DNA from: an uncultured Lachnospiraceae bacterium
GTDB taxonomy: Bacteria; Bacillota; Clostridia; Lachnospirales; Lachnospiraceae
Length of the DNA stretch: 37,112 nucleotides
Assembly (NCBI GenBank): GCA_947626715.1
Contig: CANQTG010000018.1
Location: forward strand, 1-37,112
Direction of reading: 5' to 3'
The notes below the pieces were generated by a model. It was given only the letters and a program-made list of their open reading frames with translations, did not search any database and was not told where the DNA came from. A program made the translations under genes and the position numbers. Position 1 is the first letter of the stretch, and each line of letters begins with the position of its first letter. Positions 16,113 to 24,620 of the stretch are shown here, piece by piece.

Positions 16113-16693
16113 GAGTGATCGCGGGAAGCGCGCGCAGTCTGCCGTTAAAGACGCCGGAGGGCACGGGCACGAGGCCGACGACGGACAGGATCAAGGAAAC
16201 GCTGTTCAATATGCTGCAGACATACATACCGGACTGTGTCTTTCTCGACCTGTTCTGCGGAAGCGGCGCTATCGGCATTGAAGCGCTCAGCCGGGGCGCG
16301 AGGCGTGCTTATTTTGTGGAAAACGACAGGCGCGTGATCCGATATGTGCGGGAGAATCTTGCCTTTACAAAACTAGAGGATCGTGCGGTCGTGCTGCAGT
16401 GGGATGCGCTGAGCGTTTCCCCACAGATCCGGGAAGACTTTGTCGATGTGATCTTTCTGGATCCCCCGTATGGGAAGGGGCTGGAGCGGCAGGCGTTAGA
16501 CGCCCTGAAGGATCGGCCCTTCGTTACGCAGGATACGCTGATCGTGATAGAGGCGCTGCGGGAAGAGGATTTCTCTTGGGCAGAGCAGGCGGGATTTTCC
16601 GTCACAAAGGAAAAAAAATACAAGACCAACAAGCATGTGTTTCTCAGGAGGGACCGATCAGATGAAAACAGCGATCTATCCGGGCAGCTTTGA
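16109..16693 (+). CDS. rsmD: 16S rRNA (guanine(966)-N2)-methyltransferase RsmD
   Basis: A 194-residue SAM-dependent methyltransferase modifying G966 (E. coli numbering) in 16S rRNA. The SAM loop is [20 protein letters not shown] and the catalytic motif is DPPY starting at D118. N-terminal [15 protein letters not shown] is typical of the family. It starts inside the preceding stop (ATGA), a sign of translational coupling, and overlaps coaD by 32 bases. rsmD-coaD adjacency is common in bacteria and supports both calls. Confidence 0.95.
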   Translation: MRVIAGSARSLPLKTPEGTGTRPTTDRIKETLFNMLQTYIPDCVFLDLFCGSGAIGIEALSRGARRAYFVENDRRVIRYVRENLAFTKLEDRAVVLQWDALSVSPQIREDFVDVIFLDPPYGKGLERQALDALKDRPFVTQDTLIVIEALREEDFSWAEQAGFSVTKEKKYKTNKHVFLRRDRSDENSDLSGQL

Positions 16694-17168
16694 TCCGGTG
16701 ACATACGGACATCTGGATATTATCCGGCGGGCGGCGACCGTTTTTGACCAGCTTATTATCAGCGTTTTGAATAATGTGAAGAAGATACCATTGTTTTCTG
16801 TAGAGGAACGTGTTAAAATATTGAAGGAAGTGACGAAAGATATCCCGAATGTCAGGATCGAATCTTTCAGCGGCCTGCTGGTTGACTATGCAAGTCAAAA
16901 GAATGTAGACGTTATCGTCAGGGGGCTGAGGGCGATCACGGATTTTGAATATGAGCTTCAGAACGCGCAGACGAACCGGCTGTTGTCGAAGGGGAAGCTC
17001 GATACGATGTTCTTTACGACCAGTCTGGAATATGCGTACCTCAGTTCGACGACGGTGCGGGAGATCGCGAGCTTCGGCGGGGATATCACCGACTGTGTCC
17101 CGGATTTTGTCAGCAGACTGATCTATCAGAAATATGGCATAAAGAGAGAGGCGGAGCATGAGCAGTAA
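16662..17168 (+). CDS. coaD: Pantetheine-phosphate adenylyltransferase
   Basis: A 168-residue enzyme converting 4'-phosphopantetheine and ATP to dephospho-CoA, the penultimate step of CoA synthesis. The nucleotidyltransferase TxGH motif is T14-Y15-G16-H17 and the C-terminal signature is [15 protein letters not shown]. Start is the ATG at 16662, 32 bases inside rsmD, with GGAGGG upstream; this gives the standard family N-terminus [12 protein letters not shown]. It overlaps the next gene by 11 bases. Confidence 0.96.
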   Translation: MKTAIYPGSFDPVTYGHLDIIRRAATVFDQLIISVLNNVKKIPLFSVEERVKILKEVTKDIPNVRIESFSGLLVDYASQKNVDVIVRGLRAITDFEYELQNAQTNRLLSKGKLDTMFFTTSLEYAYLSSTTVREIASFGGDITDCVPDFVSRLIYQKYGIKREAEHEQ

Positions 17169-17769
17169 GATTGAACAGTTAATAGACGAGATCGAACAGT
17201 ATATCGACGGCTGTAAATATCAGGCGCTGTCCAATACCAAGATCATCGTAAATAAGGAAGAGATCGACGAGCTGCTGCGGGAGCTTCGTATGAAGACGCC
17301 GGATGAGATCAAGCGCTACCAAAAGATCATCAGCAATAAGGAAGCGATCTTAAACGACGCCAAGCAGAAGGCGGAGGCGCTGATCAATGCCGCGACCGTG
17401 CAGACGAACGAGCTGATCAACGAGCATGAGATCATGCAGCAGGCGTACGCGCAGGCCAATGAAGTGGTGGGAATGGCTACGACGCAGGCCCAGCAGATAT
17501 TAGACAACGCGACGCTCGAGGCCAACGACGTAAAATCGGCCGCAATGCAGTATACGGACGATATCCTCGGCAATCTGGAAGCGATCATCGCGCATTCCAT
17601 TGAGAATACGCGCCAGCAGTTCGAGCGCACGATCGCGTCCCTGCAAAGCTGCATGGATATCGTAAAATCCAACCGTATGGAGCTGCACCCCGAGTCCGCG
17701 GACGGAGAGACCGATCAGGAAAGCGAGCTTTCCGGCGAGCAGGATCCTGCGGATCTGCAGATCCTATAG
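17158..17769 (+). CDS. Coiled-coil protein of unknown function
   Basis: A 203-residue, highly charged, Ala/Gln-rich protein predicted to be almost entirely helical coiled coil, about 30-165, ending in an acidic tail. No signal peptide or membrane helix is visible. Its composition resembles ATP-synthase subunit E/H-like or DivIVA-like coiled coils, and similar proteins are sometimes annotated as ATPase subunits, but no catalytic motif is present. It overlaps coaD by 11 bases and lies 16 bases before the cell-wall amidase gene. A structural or cell-division-associated role is a guess from context. Confidence 0.75.
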   Translation: MSSKIEQLIDEIEQYIDGCKYQALSNTKIIVNKEEIDELLRELRMKTPDEIKRYQKIISNKEAILNDAKQKAEALINAATVQTNELINEHEIMQQAYAQANEVVGMATTQAQQILDNATLEANDVKSAAMQYTDDILGNLEAIIAHSIENTRQQFERTIASLQSCMDIVKSNRMELHPESADGETDQESELSGEQDPADLQIL

Positions 17770-17785
17770 GGATAGGAGAGAGGAT

Positions 17786-18844
17786 ATGAAGCTTAGGAAA
17801 TGGATGGCAGCGGGACTGATCTCCGTGGTTTTGGCCGCGGCGTCGGTCCCTTCTTATATTGCGTCGGCTGCGCCGGCGGACGGCGTGGAGGTTTCAGAGG
17901 GGAAAAAGGAGATCGTGCTCGTGATCGACCCGGGGCACGGCGGCAGCAATACCGGCGGCCAGATCCCGGGGCTCATGGAAAAGGATATCACGCTGATCAC
18001 GGCGCTTGCGATGAAGGAGGAGCTCGAAAAATACGAAGGGATCCGGGTGATCTTGACCCGCAGCGGCGATGAGGAGCTTTCCCTGTACGATCGGCCTAAG
18101 ATCGCGAAGGACGCGGGCGCAGATCTGTTTATCAGCCTGCATTACAATAAGGCCGTGCCAAACCGCCTCTATGGGGCGGAGGTCTGGATCCCTTCTCTGG
18201 GAGAGAATTACGCGAGGGCCTACGCCTGCGGCGACCTGATTCTGAACGAGCTGTGCGACGGCTACGGGCTGTACCGCAGAGGGGTCAAGACAAAGGTCGG
18301 AAGCAGCGGAAAGGATTATTATGGCGTGATCAAATACGCTTCGGAATTTGGGATCCCTTCGATGATCGTTGAGCACTGCCATCTCGATAACGAGGAGGAC
18401 GTCCCCTTCTTCAACAGCCCGGAAAAGCTGGTTATGCTTGGGAAGCTGGACGCGACGGGAGTCGCGAAATATTTCGGCCTAAGCTCAAAGCTCCTCGGCG
18501 TGGATTATTCCCATGTGGCCAAGACGAACGTCGCGCCTCCCCTTACCCCGGTCGTTCAGGACATAACGCCGCCGGAGACTGCGGCCGTCGTCTCTGCCTC
18601 TTTGGAAAACGGGCAGATCAGAGCCGTTTTGCAGGGCTCGGACCGTCAGAGCGGTATCTATTATTATGATTACAGTCTGGACGGCGGCCTTAGCTGGTCG
18701 CCGCTGCAAAGGTGGGACAGCGTGGAGACGACGGATACCGTAACGATACCGGGCAGCGCGCAGACGCTCACGATACGGGTCTATAACCAATACGATCTTG
18801 CGGCGCAGAGCCTTACGGCGGCGGTCTCTAAGGGCAGCGGCTGA
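17786..18844 (+). CDS. Secreted N-acetylmuramoyl-L-alanine amidase (Amidase_3)
   Basis: A 352-residue secreted hydrolase that cuts the bond between N-acetylmuramic acid and L-alanine in peptidoglycan. Residues 1 to about 28 form a signal peptide (MKLRKWMAAGLISVVLAAAS, then an AxA site). The zinc-binding histidine in DPGHGG is H51; the glutamate of LMEKD, SLHYN and VEHCHLDNEED supply the other expected active-site residues. The catalytic domain ends near 235. The remainder is a Pro-rich linker and a beta-rich Ig/FN3-like domain (YYYDYSLDGGLSW). CwlD-like amidases are related, but this lacks enough evidence for that name. It converges on the YlbJ-like gene with 16 bases between. Confidence 0.9.
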   Translation: MKLRKWMAAGLISVVLAAASVPSYIASAAPADGVEVSEGKKEIVLVIDPGHGGSNTGGQIPGLMEKDITLITALAMKEELEKYEGIRVILTRSGDEELSLYDRPKIAKDAGADLFISLHYNKAVPNRLYGAEVWIPSLGENYARAYACGDLILNELCDGYGLYRRGVKTKVGSSGKDYYGVIKYASEFGIPSMIVEHCHLDNEEDVPFFNSPEKLVMLGKLDATGVAKYFGLSSKLLGVDYSHVAKTNVAPPLTPVVQDITPPETAAVVSASLENGQIRAVLQGSDRQSGIYYYDYSLDGGLSWSPLQRWDSVETTDTVTIPGSAQTLTIRVYNQYDLAAQSLTAAVSKGSG

Positions 18845-18860
18845 CAGGCGGCGCGCGGGC

Positions 18861-19799
18861 TTAGAGACAGAGCGCAAAGAGAATGCGGTAATACAGGGCC
18901 GCGAGCGCGCTCTGGCAGAGCTTATGCAGAAGATAGGGAAGGATGGGCAGATCGGTTTCCGCGATCATGGCATAGGTCTGCGCGATACAGGAGCAGCCGC
19001 CAAACTGCAGCATGGAAAGAATGAGCAGCGGATGCGCTTTCCCCGCCGCGGCGATGCCGCCGGTGATCTCAAGCAGCAGACAGAGGGGGACACGGAGGGG
19101 CAGAAAGGCCGGCGGGAACAGCCCGAGCAGATACTGCGGCAGTATGTTCAGGAGATTAAAAAAGACCATGTAGCCTCCTAATTTTGTAATGCTCTGAAGT
19201 CCGGCTGCGACGGACAGATCCAGAGCCTTTGCAAAGGAAGGAGGCTTTTGCGGCGCAGGGGCGGGGAGCCTTCCGTAAGCGATCCGCGCGCCATAGTACA
19301 GACGCCGAAGGAACAGCCCGTAGAGGAGCGGGATCCCGTACATACCGAGCAGATAGAAACGCACGGGGATCTTGGAGGGCAGAAAGGGCAGGACGAAGCC
19401 GGTAAAAAAGACGGGGCCTATATTGTTGCAGAAGGCCAGCAAAAGCTCCGCCTCGTCTTTGGCGATCTGCTTTTCGCGGTAGAGCTGCGCGGCCGTTCCC
19501 GCCCCCATCGGGAACCCGCAGAAAAACCCGACGACGATCCCGTACAGACAGCGGTCGTTTAGACGGTAGAGGGGATAGAGCAGAGGGCGGAAGCATTTGG
19601 CAAAATGCCCGGATAAGCGGAGCCGTATCATCATGCCGGAGAGCACCATAAACGGGAAGAGCGTCGGGATCATATTCTGGAACCATGTGTTGAGACCGAC
19701 GAGCGCATAGGAGAGGGCCTGTCTGGGATAACGAAGGATTACCCAGCTAATTGAGAGGAAAAAAAGGAGCTGCGCTGATTTTTTTATTAATTTTTGCAA
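18861..19799 (-). CDS. YlbJ/SpoVV-like integral membrane protein (nucleoside recognition Gate domain)
   Basis: A hydrophobic multi-pass protein of about 312 residues. Motifs MIPTLFPFMVLSGMMI, FFCGFPMGAGTAAQLYR and NNIGPVFFTGFV match the YlbJ family of Gate-domain proteins; in Bacillus the member YlbJ (SpoVV) takes part in spore dipicolinate uptake. It is shorter than Bacillus YlbJ (about 400). The frame stays open another 206 codons upstream but that part runs antisense to the rsuA-like gene and looks random. There is no in-frame ATG at the proper place. I chose TTG at 19799, preceded by GGGGTG; a TTG 9 codons further upstream is also possible. Transported substrate is unknown. Confidence 0.82.
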   Translation of the reverse strand: MQKLIKKSAQLLFFLSISWVILRYPRQALSYALVGLNTWFQNMIPTLFPFMVLSGMMIRLRLSGHFAKCFRPLLYPLYRLNDRCLYGIVVGFFCGFPMGAGTAAQLYREKQIAKDEAELLLAFCNNIGPVFFTGFVLPFLPSKIPVRFYLLGMYGIPLLYGLFLRRLYYGARIAYGRLPAPAPQKPPSFAKALDLSVAAGLQSITKLGGYMVFFNLLNILPQYLLGLFPPAFLPLRVPLCLLLEITGGIAAAGKAHPLLILSMLQFGGCSCIAQTYAMIAETDLPILPYLLHKLCQSALAALYYRILFALCL

Positions 19800-19862
19800 G
19801 AAAACACCCCAAAACGGCAAAAATGATGTATACTCAATACATATGTGCCGGGAGAAGGATTC

Positions 19863-20570
19863 ATGCGCTTGGATAAATATCTGACACAGGCCGGTTTCGG
19901 GACGAGGAGCCGGGTAAAAGAATATATCCGAAGGGGGCTCGTCACCGTGGACGGGCAGGTGGAGAAAAGCCCGGACCGCAGGATAGCAGAGGAAGGCGCG
20001 GCGGTCGTCTGTCAGGGAAGGGCGGCGGTATGCCCAAAAACGCTCTGGTATATGCTCCATAAGCCGAAGGGCTTTGTCTGCGCGACAAAGGATACGCGCG
20101 AGCGGACGGTCATGGAGCTGCTCGGCGGCGACGCCCGCAGGGATCTTTTCCCGGTCGGGAGGCTCGATAAGGATACGGAGGGGCTGCTGCTTGTTACCAA
20201 CGACGGGCAGACGGCGCACAGGCTGTTGTCCCCGGCCGGACACGTGCCGAAGAAATATCTGGCGAGACTGAGCCGCGCGCCAGAGGAGGCCGAGATCGAA
20301 CGGCTGGAAACGGGACTTGACATCGGCGGGGGACGTCCGACGAGGCCCGCGTCCTTTGCGTGGAAAGACCGGGAACGGGCGGAGGCTTATCTTACGGTCA
20401 CGGAAGGGCGGTTCCATCAGGTCAAGAGGATGTTCGGCGCGCTCGGGATCGAGGTGCTTTCCCTAAAGCGTCTGGAGATGGGAGGCCTTGCGTTGGACGA
20501 GGGGCTCTCGCCGGGAGAGTACAGGCCCCTGCGCCCAAAAGAGATAGAGGAGCTGCAAAAGAGATGTTAG
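19863..20570 (+). CDS. RsuA/RluB-family pseudouridine synthase
   Basis: A 235-residue rRNA pseudouridine synthase. An N-terminal S4 RNA-binding domain (MRLDKYLTQAGFGTRSRVKE, about 1-50) precedes the catalytic domain, whose aspartate is D102 in GRLDKDTEGL. Size and the compact S4 domain fit RsuA, which modifies 16S U516, but RluB/RluF-type targets cannot be excluded. Start is the ATG at 19863 after GGGAGAAGG; an ATG at 19845 would add 6 residues. It is divergent from the YlbJ-like gene, and a TATACT at 19829-19834 may be its -10 box. It overlaps the HAD gene by 7 bases. Confidence 0.9.
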   Translation: MRLDKYLTQAGFGTRSRVKEYIRRGLVTVDGQVEKSPDRRIAEEGAAVVCQGRAAVCPKTLWYMLHKPKGFVCATKDTRERTVMELLGGDARRDLFPVGRLDKDTEGLLLVTNDGQTAHRLLSPAGHVPKKYLARLSRAPEEAEIERLETGLDIGGGRPTRPASFAWKDRERAEAYLTVTEGRFHQVKRMFGALGIEVLSLKRLEMGGLALDEGLSPGEYRPLRPKEIEELQKRC

Positions 20571-21241
20571 AAAATAAGAAAGCCGTTATCTTTGATATGG
20601 ACGGTTCGCTGGTGGATTCCATGTGGATATGGAAGGATATCGATATCGAATATCTGGGGAGGTTCGGCCTGAAGATACCGGACGACTTACAGAGAATGAT
20701 CGAGGGCAAGAGCTTTACGGAAACGGCGGAATATTTCAAGGAGCGTTTTGCGCTGGAGCGTTCGGTGGAAGAGATCAAGGCGGACTGGAACGAGATGGCA
20801 TGGGAGAAATACCGGACGAAGGTCATGCTAAAGCCGGGCGCGCGCGAGCTGCTGGATTACTGCCGTAAGCAGGGGATCCGTCTCGGGATCGCTACGAGCA
20901 ATTCCAGACAGATCGTGGATATGGTCATGCAGGAGCGGGCCATCGCGGAGTATTTTTCCTGTATCATGACAAGCTGCGAGGCGAAAAAGGGCAAGCCCGC
21001 GCCGGATATCTATCTGATAACGGCGAAGCGGCTCGGGGTCAGGCCGGAGGACTGTCTGGTATTTGAGGACATCGTATTCGGCATACAGGCGGGCAAATCC
21101 GCCGGTATGGAAGTATGCGCGGTGGAGGACGCCTATTCCTCCTATCAGGCGCAGGAAAAAAGAAGGCTGGCCGACCACTATATCACGGATTTCACGGAGA
21201 TCCCCGAGGTAGCGGCCATTTTGCGGGAGAAGGCCTGTTGA
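20564..21241 (+). CDS. HAD-superfamily hydrolase, beta-phosphoglucomutase/PGP-like
   Basis: A 225-residue phosphatase-type HAD protein. Motif I is FDMDGSLVDS with the nucleophile D11 and the acid D13; motif II is the TSN in IATSNS; the lysine motif and the late acidic motif VFEDIVFGIQAGKSAGM are present. A helical cap of about 70 residues lies between motifs I and II, as in subfamily I enzymes such as phosphoglycolate phosphatase. The substrate cannot be read from sequence. It starts within the last codons of the rsuA-like gene and its stop TGA overlaps the next gene's TTG start. Confidence 0.88.
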   Translation: MLENKKAVIFDMDGSLVDSMWIWKDIDIEYLGRFGLKIPDDLQRMIEGKSFTETAEYFKERFALERSVEEIKADWNEMAWEKYRTKVMLKPGARELLDYCRKQGIRLGIATSNSRQIVDMVMQERAIAEYFSCIMTSCEAKKGKPAPDIYLITAKRLGVRPEDCLVFEDIVFGIQAGKSAGMEVCAVEDAYSSYQAQEKRRLADHYITDFTEIPEVAAILREKAC

Positions 21242-23196
21242 GCGGCGGATTTTTACCGGTCTCGGCGCAGGAAATGAAAGAGAGGGGATGGGACTGCGTA
21301 GATTTCGTTTATGTGTCGGGAGACGCCTATGTCGATCATCCGTCCTTCGGCCATGCGATCATCACGAGACTGCTGGAGGCGCACGGCTACCGCGTCGGCA
21401 TGATCGCGCAGCCCGACTGGAGGGATCCGGAGAGTATCGCCGTATTCGGGCCACCCAGACTGGCGTTTTTAGTCAGCGCCGGCAATATGGATTCTATGGT
21501 GAACCATTACTATGTTTCGCGGAAACCGCGGAAGGGCGACGCCTATACGCCGGGCGGGGTATCCGGCAGAAGGCCCGACCGCGCGGCCATCGTCTACAGC
21601 AGGCTGATCCGCGAAAGATACGGGCAGATCCCGATCGTCCTCGGCGGGATCGAAGCGAGCCTGCGCCGTCTGGCCCATTACGATTACTGGTCGGATTCGC
21701 TGAAACGTTCCGTCCTGCTGGATTCTAAGGCCGACCTGATTTCCTACGGAATGGGAGAGAAGTCCATCTTGGAGATCGCGGAGGCGCTGGACTGCGGCAT
21801 CGACATACGCGACCTGCATTTTATCCCGGGGACGGTCTATGGGACAGGAGATCTCTCGGGACTGCCAGATGTCCTTTTGCTGCCCTCTTATGAGGAAATG
21901 AAGAAGGAAAAGGCGCGCTATGCCGACAGCTTTCGGATCCAGTATGAAAATACCGACCCGTTTACGGGCAGGACGCTGGCGGAGCCGTATCCAGACGGCG
22001 TCTATGTGGTGCAGAACCCGCCCCAGCCCCCGCTTACCATGCAGGAGATGGACGATATCTACGCGCTGCCGTACCAGCGGGAATATCACCCCTCCTACGA
22101 AAAGGAAGGGGGCGTCCCGGCCGTCGGGGAGATCCGCTTTTCCCTCGTCAGCAGCCGGGGCTGCTTTGGCGGCTGCAGCTTCTGCGCCCTGACCTTCCAT
22201 CAGGGCCGTATCGTACAGGCGCGCAGTCAGGAATCCATTCTCGCGGAAGCGGAGCGCATGACAAAGGATCCCGCTTTTAAAGGCTATATCCATGACGTCG
22301 GCGGCCCGACGGCGAACTTCCGCGCCCCGTCCTGTGGAAAACAGTTAAAGAGCGGCGTCTGCAGGCGCAGACAGTGCCTCTTCCCGCAGCCCTGCCCGAA
22401 TCTTACGGCCGATCACAGCGATTATCTTGCGCTGCTGCGCAGGATACGCGCGCTTCCCGGCGTCAAAAAGGTCTTTATCCGTTCCGGGATCCGCTTTGAC
22501 TATCTGCTGGCCGATTCGGACGATACGTTTTTCCGGGAGCTGGTCGAGCACCATGTCAGCGGGCAGCTCAAGGTCGCGCCGGAGCATATCAGCGACGCCG
22601 TGCTGGAAAAGATGGGGAAGCCCTCCCATGCGGTATACGAAGCGTTTGTGCGAAAATACGAACGCCTCAACGAACGGCTCCATAAAAAGCAGTTCCTTGT
22701 GCCGTACCTGATGTCCTCCCATCCGGGCTCTTCCATGAAGGAAGCCGTCGAGCTGGCGGAATATGTGCGGGATATCGGTTATATGCCGCAGCAGGTTCAG
22801 GATTTCTATCCGACCCCCTCCACTCTCTCTACGGTCATGTATTTTACGGGGATCGACCCGCGGAACGGGAAAAAGGTATCCGTATGCAGAAACCCGCATG
22901 AAAAGGCAATGCAGCGCGCCCTGATACAGTACCGGGATCCCAAGAATCACGGCCTCGTCCGTGAAGCGCTGCAGGCGGCGGGGCGCACGGATCTGATCGG
23001 CTATGGGGAGCGCTGCCTGATACGGCCGGAGCCAAAAGAGGGACGCGCCGCAGGGGATACGGGGCGCGGCAGGAGCCCCTCCGTAAAATCGGCGAAGGGC
23101 GGCGGAGCGCGCGGTCTGGAAAAAACGCCGCAGGAGAAGCGGCAAAGAAAGAAACGCACGATACGCAATATCCATAGCAAAAAAAAGAAAGGCTGA
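21238..23196 (+). CDS. YgiQ family radical SAM protein
   Basis: A 652-residue radical SAM protein. The iron-sulfur motif is CFGGCSFC with cysteines 309, 313 and 316. The N-terminal region carries the YgiQ signature VSGDAYVDHPSFG and IAQPDW. The C-terminal 50 residues are Lys/Arg-rich, possibly nucleic-acid binding. Function of the family is not established. The start is TTG at 21238, in an overlapping TTGA with the HAD stop and GGGAGAAGG upstream; it gives a protein beginning SGGFLPVSAQEM, as relatives do. An ATG at 21274 would remove 12 conserved residues. Confidence 0.9.
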   Translation: MSGGFLPVSAQEMKERGWDCVDFVYVSGDAYVDHPSFGHAIITRLLEAHGYRVGMIAQPDWRDPESIAVFGPPRLAFLVSAGNMDSMVNHYYVSRKPRKGDAYTPGGVSGRRPDRAAIVYSRLIRERYGQIPIVLGGIEASLRRLAHYDYWSDSLKRSVLLDSKADLISYGMGEKSILEIAEALDCGIDIRDLHFIPGTVYGTGDLSGLPDVLLLPSYEEMKKEKARYADSFRIQYENTDPFTGRTLAEPYPDGVYVVQNPPQPPLTMQEMDDIYALPYQREYHPSYEKEGGVPAVGEIRFSLVSSRGCFGGCSFCALTFHQGRIVQARSQESILAEAERMTKDPAFKGYIHDVGGPTANFRAPSCGKQLKSGVCRRRQCLFPQPCPNLTADHSDYLALLRRIRALPGVKKVFIRSGIRFDYLLADSDDTFFRELVEHHVSGQLKVAPEHISDAVLEKMGKPSHAVYEAFVRKYERLNERLHKKQFLVPYLMSSHPGSSMKEAVELAEYVRDIGYMPQQVQDFYPTPSTLSTVMYFTGIDPRNGKKVSVCRNPHEKAMQRALIQYRDPKNHGLVREALQAAGRTDLIGYGERCLIRPEPKEGRAAGDTGRGRSPSVKSAKGGGARGLEKTPQEKRQRKKRTIRNIHSKKKKG

Positions 23197-23207
23197 CAGG
23201 AGGAGAG

Positions 23208-23972
23208 ATGGAAAATATCGTCATCATTACCGGAGCCTCTTCCGGTATCGGGCGGGAATTTGCCCGGCAGCTCGATAGGCTGCAAACGAAAATGGATGCG
23301 TTCTGGCTGATCGCCAGAAGGAAGGAACGGCTTAACGAGTTATCGTCCGACCTGCGCACAAAATGCAGGATACTGGATATGGATATCACGGATCAGGAGC
23401 AGATGGAGGACTTCCGGCTTTTGCTGGAAAAAGAGCGCCCGGCCATCCGAATGCTGGTCAACTGCGCGGGCTTTGGGCTGATGGGAACGGTGCAGACGCT
23501 TTCCTACCGGGAGCAGGAGGCCATGATCCGCTTAAACTGCGCCGCGCTGACACAAACGACCTGTCTGTGCCTGCCTTATATGAAAAAGAACAGCCGTATC
23601 ATACAGATGGCGTCGAGCGCGGCGTTTCTTCCGCAGGAGAATTTTGCGGTATACGCGGCGACCAAATCCTATGTCCTGAGCTTTTCCACGGCGCTCGGGC
23701 AGGAGCTGAAAGCGCGCGGGATCTTCGTCACCAGCGTCTGCCCCGGGCCTGTCGATACCGAATTTTTGGAGATCGCGGAAAAATACGGGAAGACGCTTTC
23801 GGTAAAAAAGCTGACGATGGTATCCGCCGGGCGGGTCGTAAAAAAGGCGATCCGCGACGCATACCGAAAAAAGCCGCTTTCCGTCTGCGCCCTGCCGATC
23901 AAGGCGTTCCACGTCCTGTGCAAGCTGCTGCCGCAGCCGCTGATCTTCGGCGTTATGCGTCTGTTAAAGTGA
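23208..23972 (+). CDS. Short-chain dehydrogenase/reductase
   Basis: A 254-residue classical SDR oxidoreductase. The NAD(P)-binding TGASSGIG is at 8-15, NCAGFG follows the fourth strand, and the catalytic pair is Y149 and K153 in YAATK. An arginine-rich stretch after strand 2 (IARRKERL) favours NADP. The last 40 residues contain a hydrophobic C-terminal segment. The substrate is not predictable. GGAGGAGAG precedes the ATG by a few bases. Confidence 0.9.
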   Translation: MENIVIITGASSGIGREFARQLDRLQTKMDAFWLIARRKERLNELSSDLRTKCRILDMDITDQEQMEDFRLLLEKERPAIRMLVNCAGFGLMGTVQTLSYREQEAMIRLNCAALTQTTCLCLPYMKKNSRIIQMASSAAFLPQENFAVYAATKSYVLSFSTALGQELKARGIFVTSVCPGPVDTEFLEIAEKYGKTLSVKKLTMVSAGRVVKKAIRDAYRKKPLSVCALPIKAFHVLCKLLPQPLIFGVMRLLK

Positions 23973-23985
23973 TCGGGAGGCTTTT

Positions 23986-24558
23986 ATGAAACGACAAAAG
24001 GGCTGTTTTGGTCATCTAAGTTTCCAAAAAAAGTGGGAGATCGTAAAAACGATCGCTTATTTTGGGATCTCCGCGGCGATCTTTCTCATGGGCTTTCTCA
24101 CGACGGGGACGAGAATGAACCTGTTGACCGTCGTCGCCGTGCTTGGCTGTCTCCCGGCGAGCAAGAGCGCGGTCAGCGCAATCATGTATCTGCGCGCCGG
24201 CGTCTGCTCGCAGGACTGTTATCGGGCGGTGGAAGAGCGGCTGAGGGGCGGTCTGGAGACGCTGCTTCTATACGACCTGTACCTGACCAGCTACCGGCAT
24301 AATTTCCAGCTCAGCGCTGCGGCGGTCAAAAACGGCTCCGTCTGCGCGTACACGGAGGATACGCGCTGCGATCTTTCCGCCGGGGAGACGCATATACGGG
24401 AGATCCTGATGCAGAACGGCTATTCTGACCTGACCGTTAAGCTGTATGCAGAGTTTCCCAAGTTTACGGAACGGATATCCGAGATGGCGGCGCTGCCGGA
24501 AAAGCAGAAGGAACGGGACCGGGCCGTCGCGGAGCTGCTGATGGATATCTCGCTCTGA
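23986..24558 (+). CDS. Small membrane protein of unknown function
   Basis: A 190-residue protein with two adjacent hydrophobic helices at about 21-41 and 44-60, after a basic N-terminus, followed by a soluble C-terminal domain of about 120 residues containing a few cysteines. I recognise no family motif. It is spaced 13 bases from the SDR gene, with GGGAGG upstream, and lies ahead of an RluA-family gene in the same run. Translation is clean and codon use is like its neighbours, so it is a real gene. Confidence 0.78.
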   Translation: MKRQKGCFGHLSFQKKWEIVKTIAYFGISAAIFLMGFLTTGTRMNLLTVVAVLGCLPASKSAVSAIMYLRAGVCSQDCYRAVEERLRGGLETLLLYDLYLTSYRHNFQLSAAAVKNGSVCAYTEDTRCDLSAGETHIREILMQNGYSDLTVKLYAEFPKFTERISEMAALPEKQKERDRAVAELLMDISL

Positions 24559-24620
24559 GCGCGGTGCGTCTCAAAGAAAGGGGCGTCTTGCCCGTTTGCC
24601 GATAGAAAGGCGGAAAGCAC

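Noticed and set aside
19800-20417. Minus-strand open frame extending the YlbJ-like protein by 206 residues
   Set aside because: It is antisense to a clear S4/pseudouridine synthase gene, has no domain and is rich in Arg/Pro as expected of a shadow frame.
21469-22293. 274-residue minus-strand open frame opposite the YgiQ-type gene
   Set aside because: Shadow of a conserved radical SAM gene with an intact cysteine motif.
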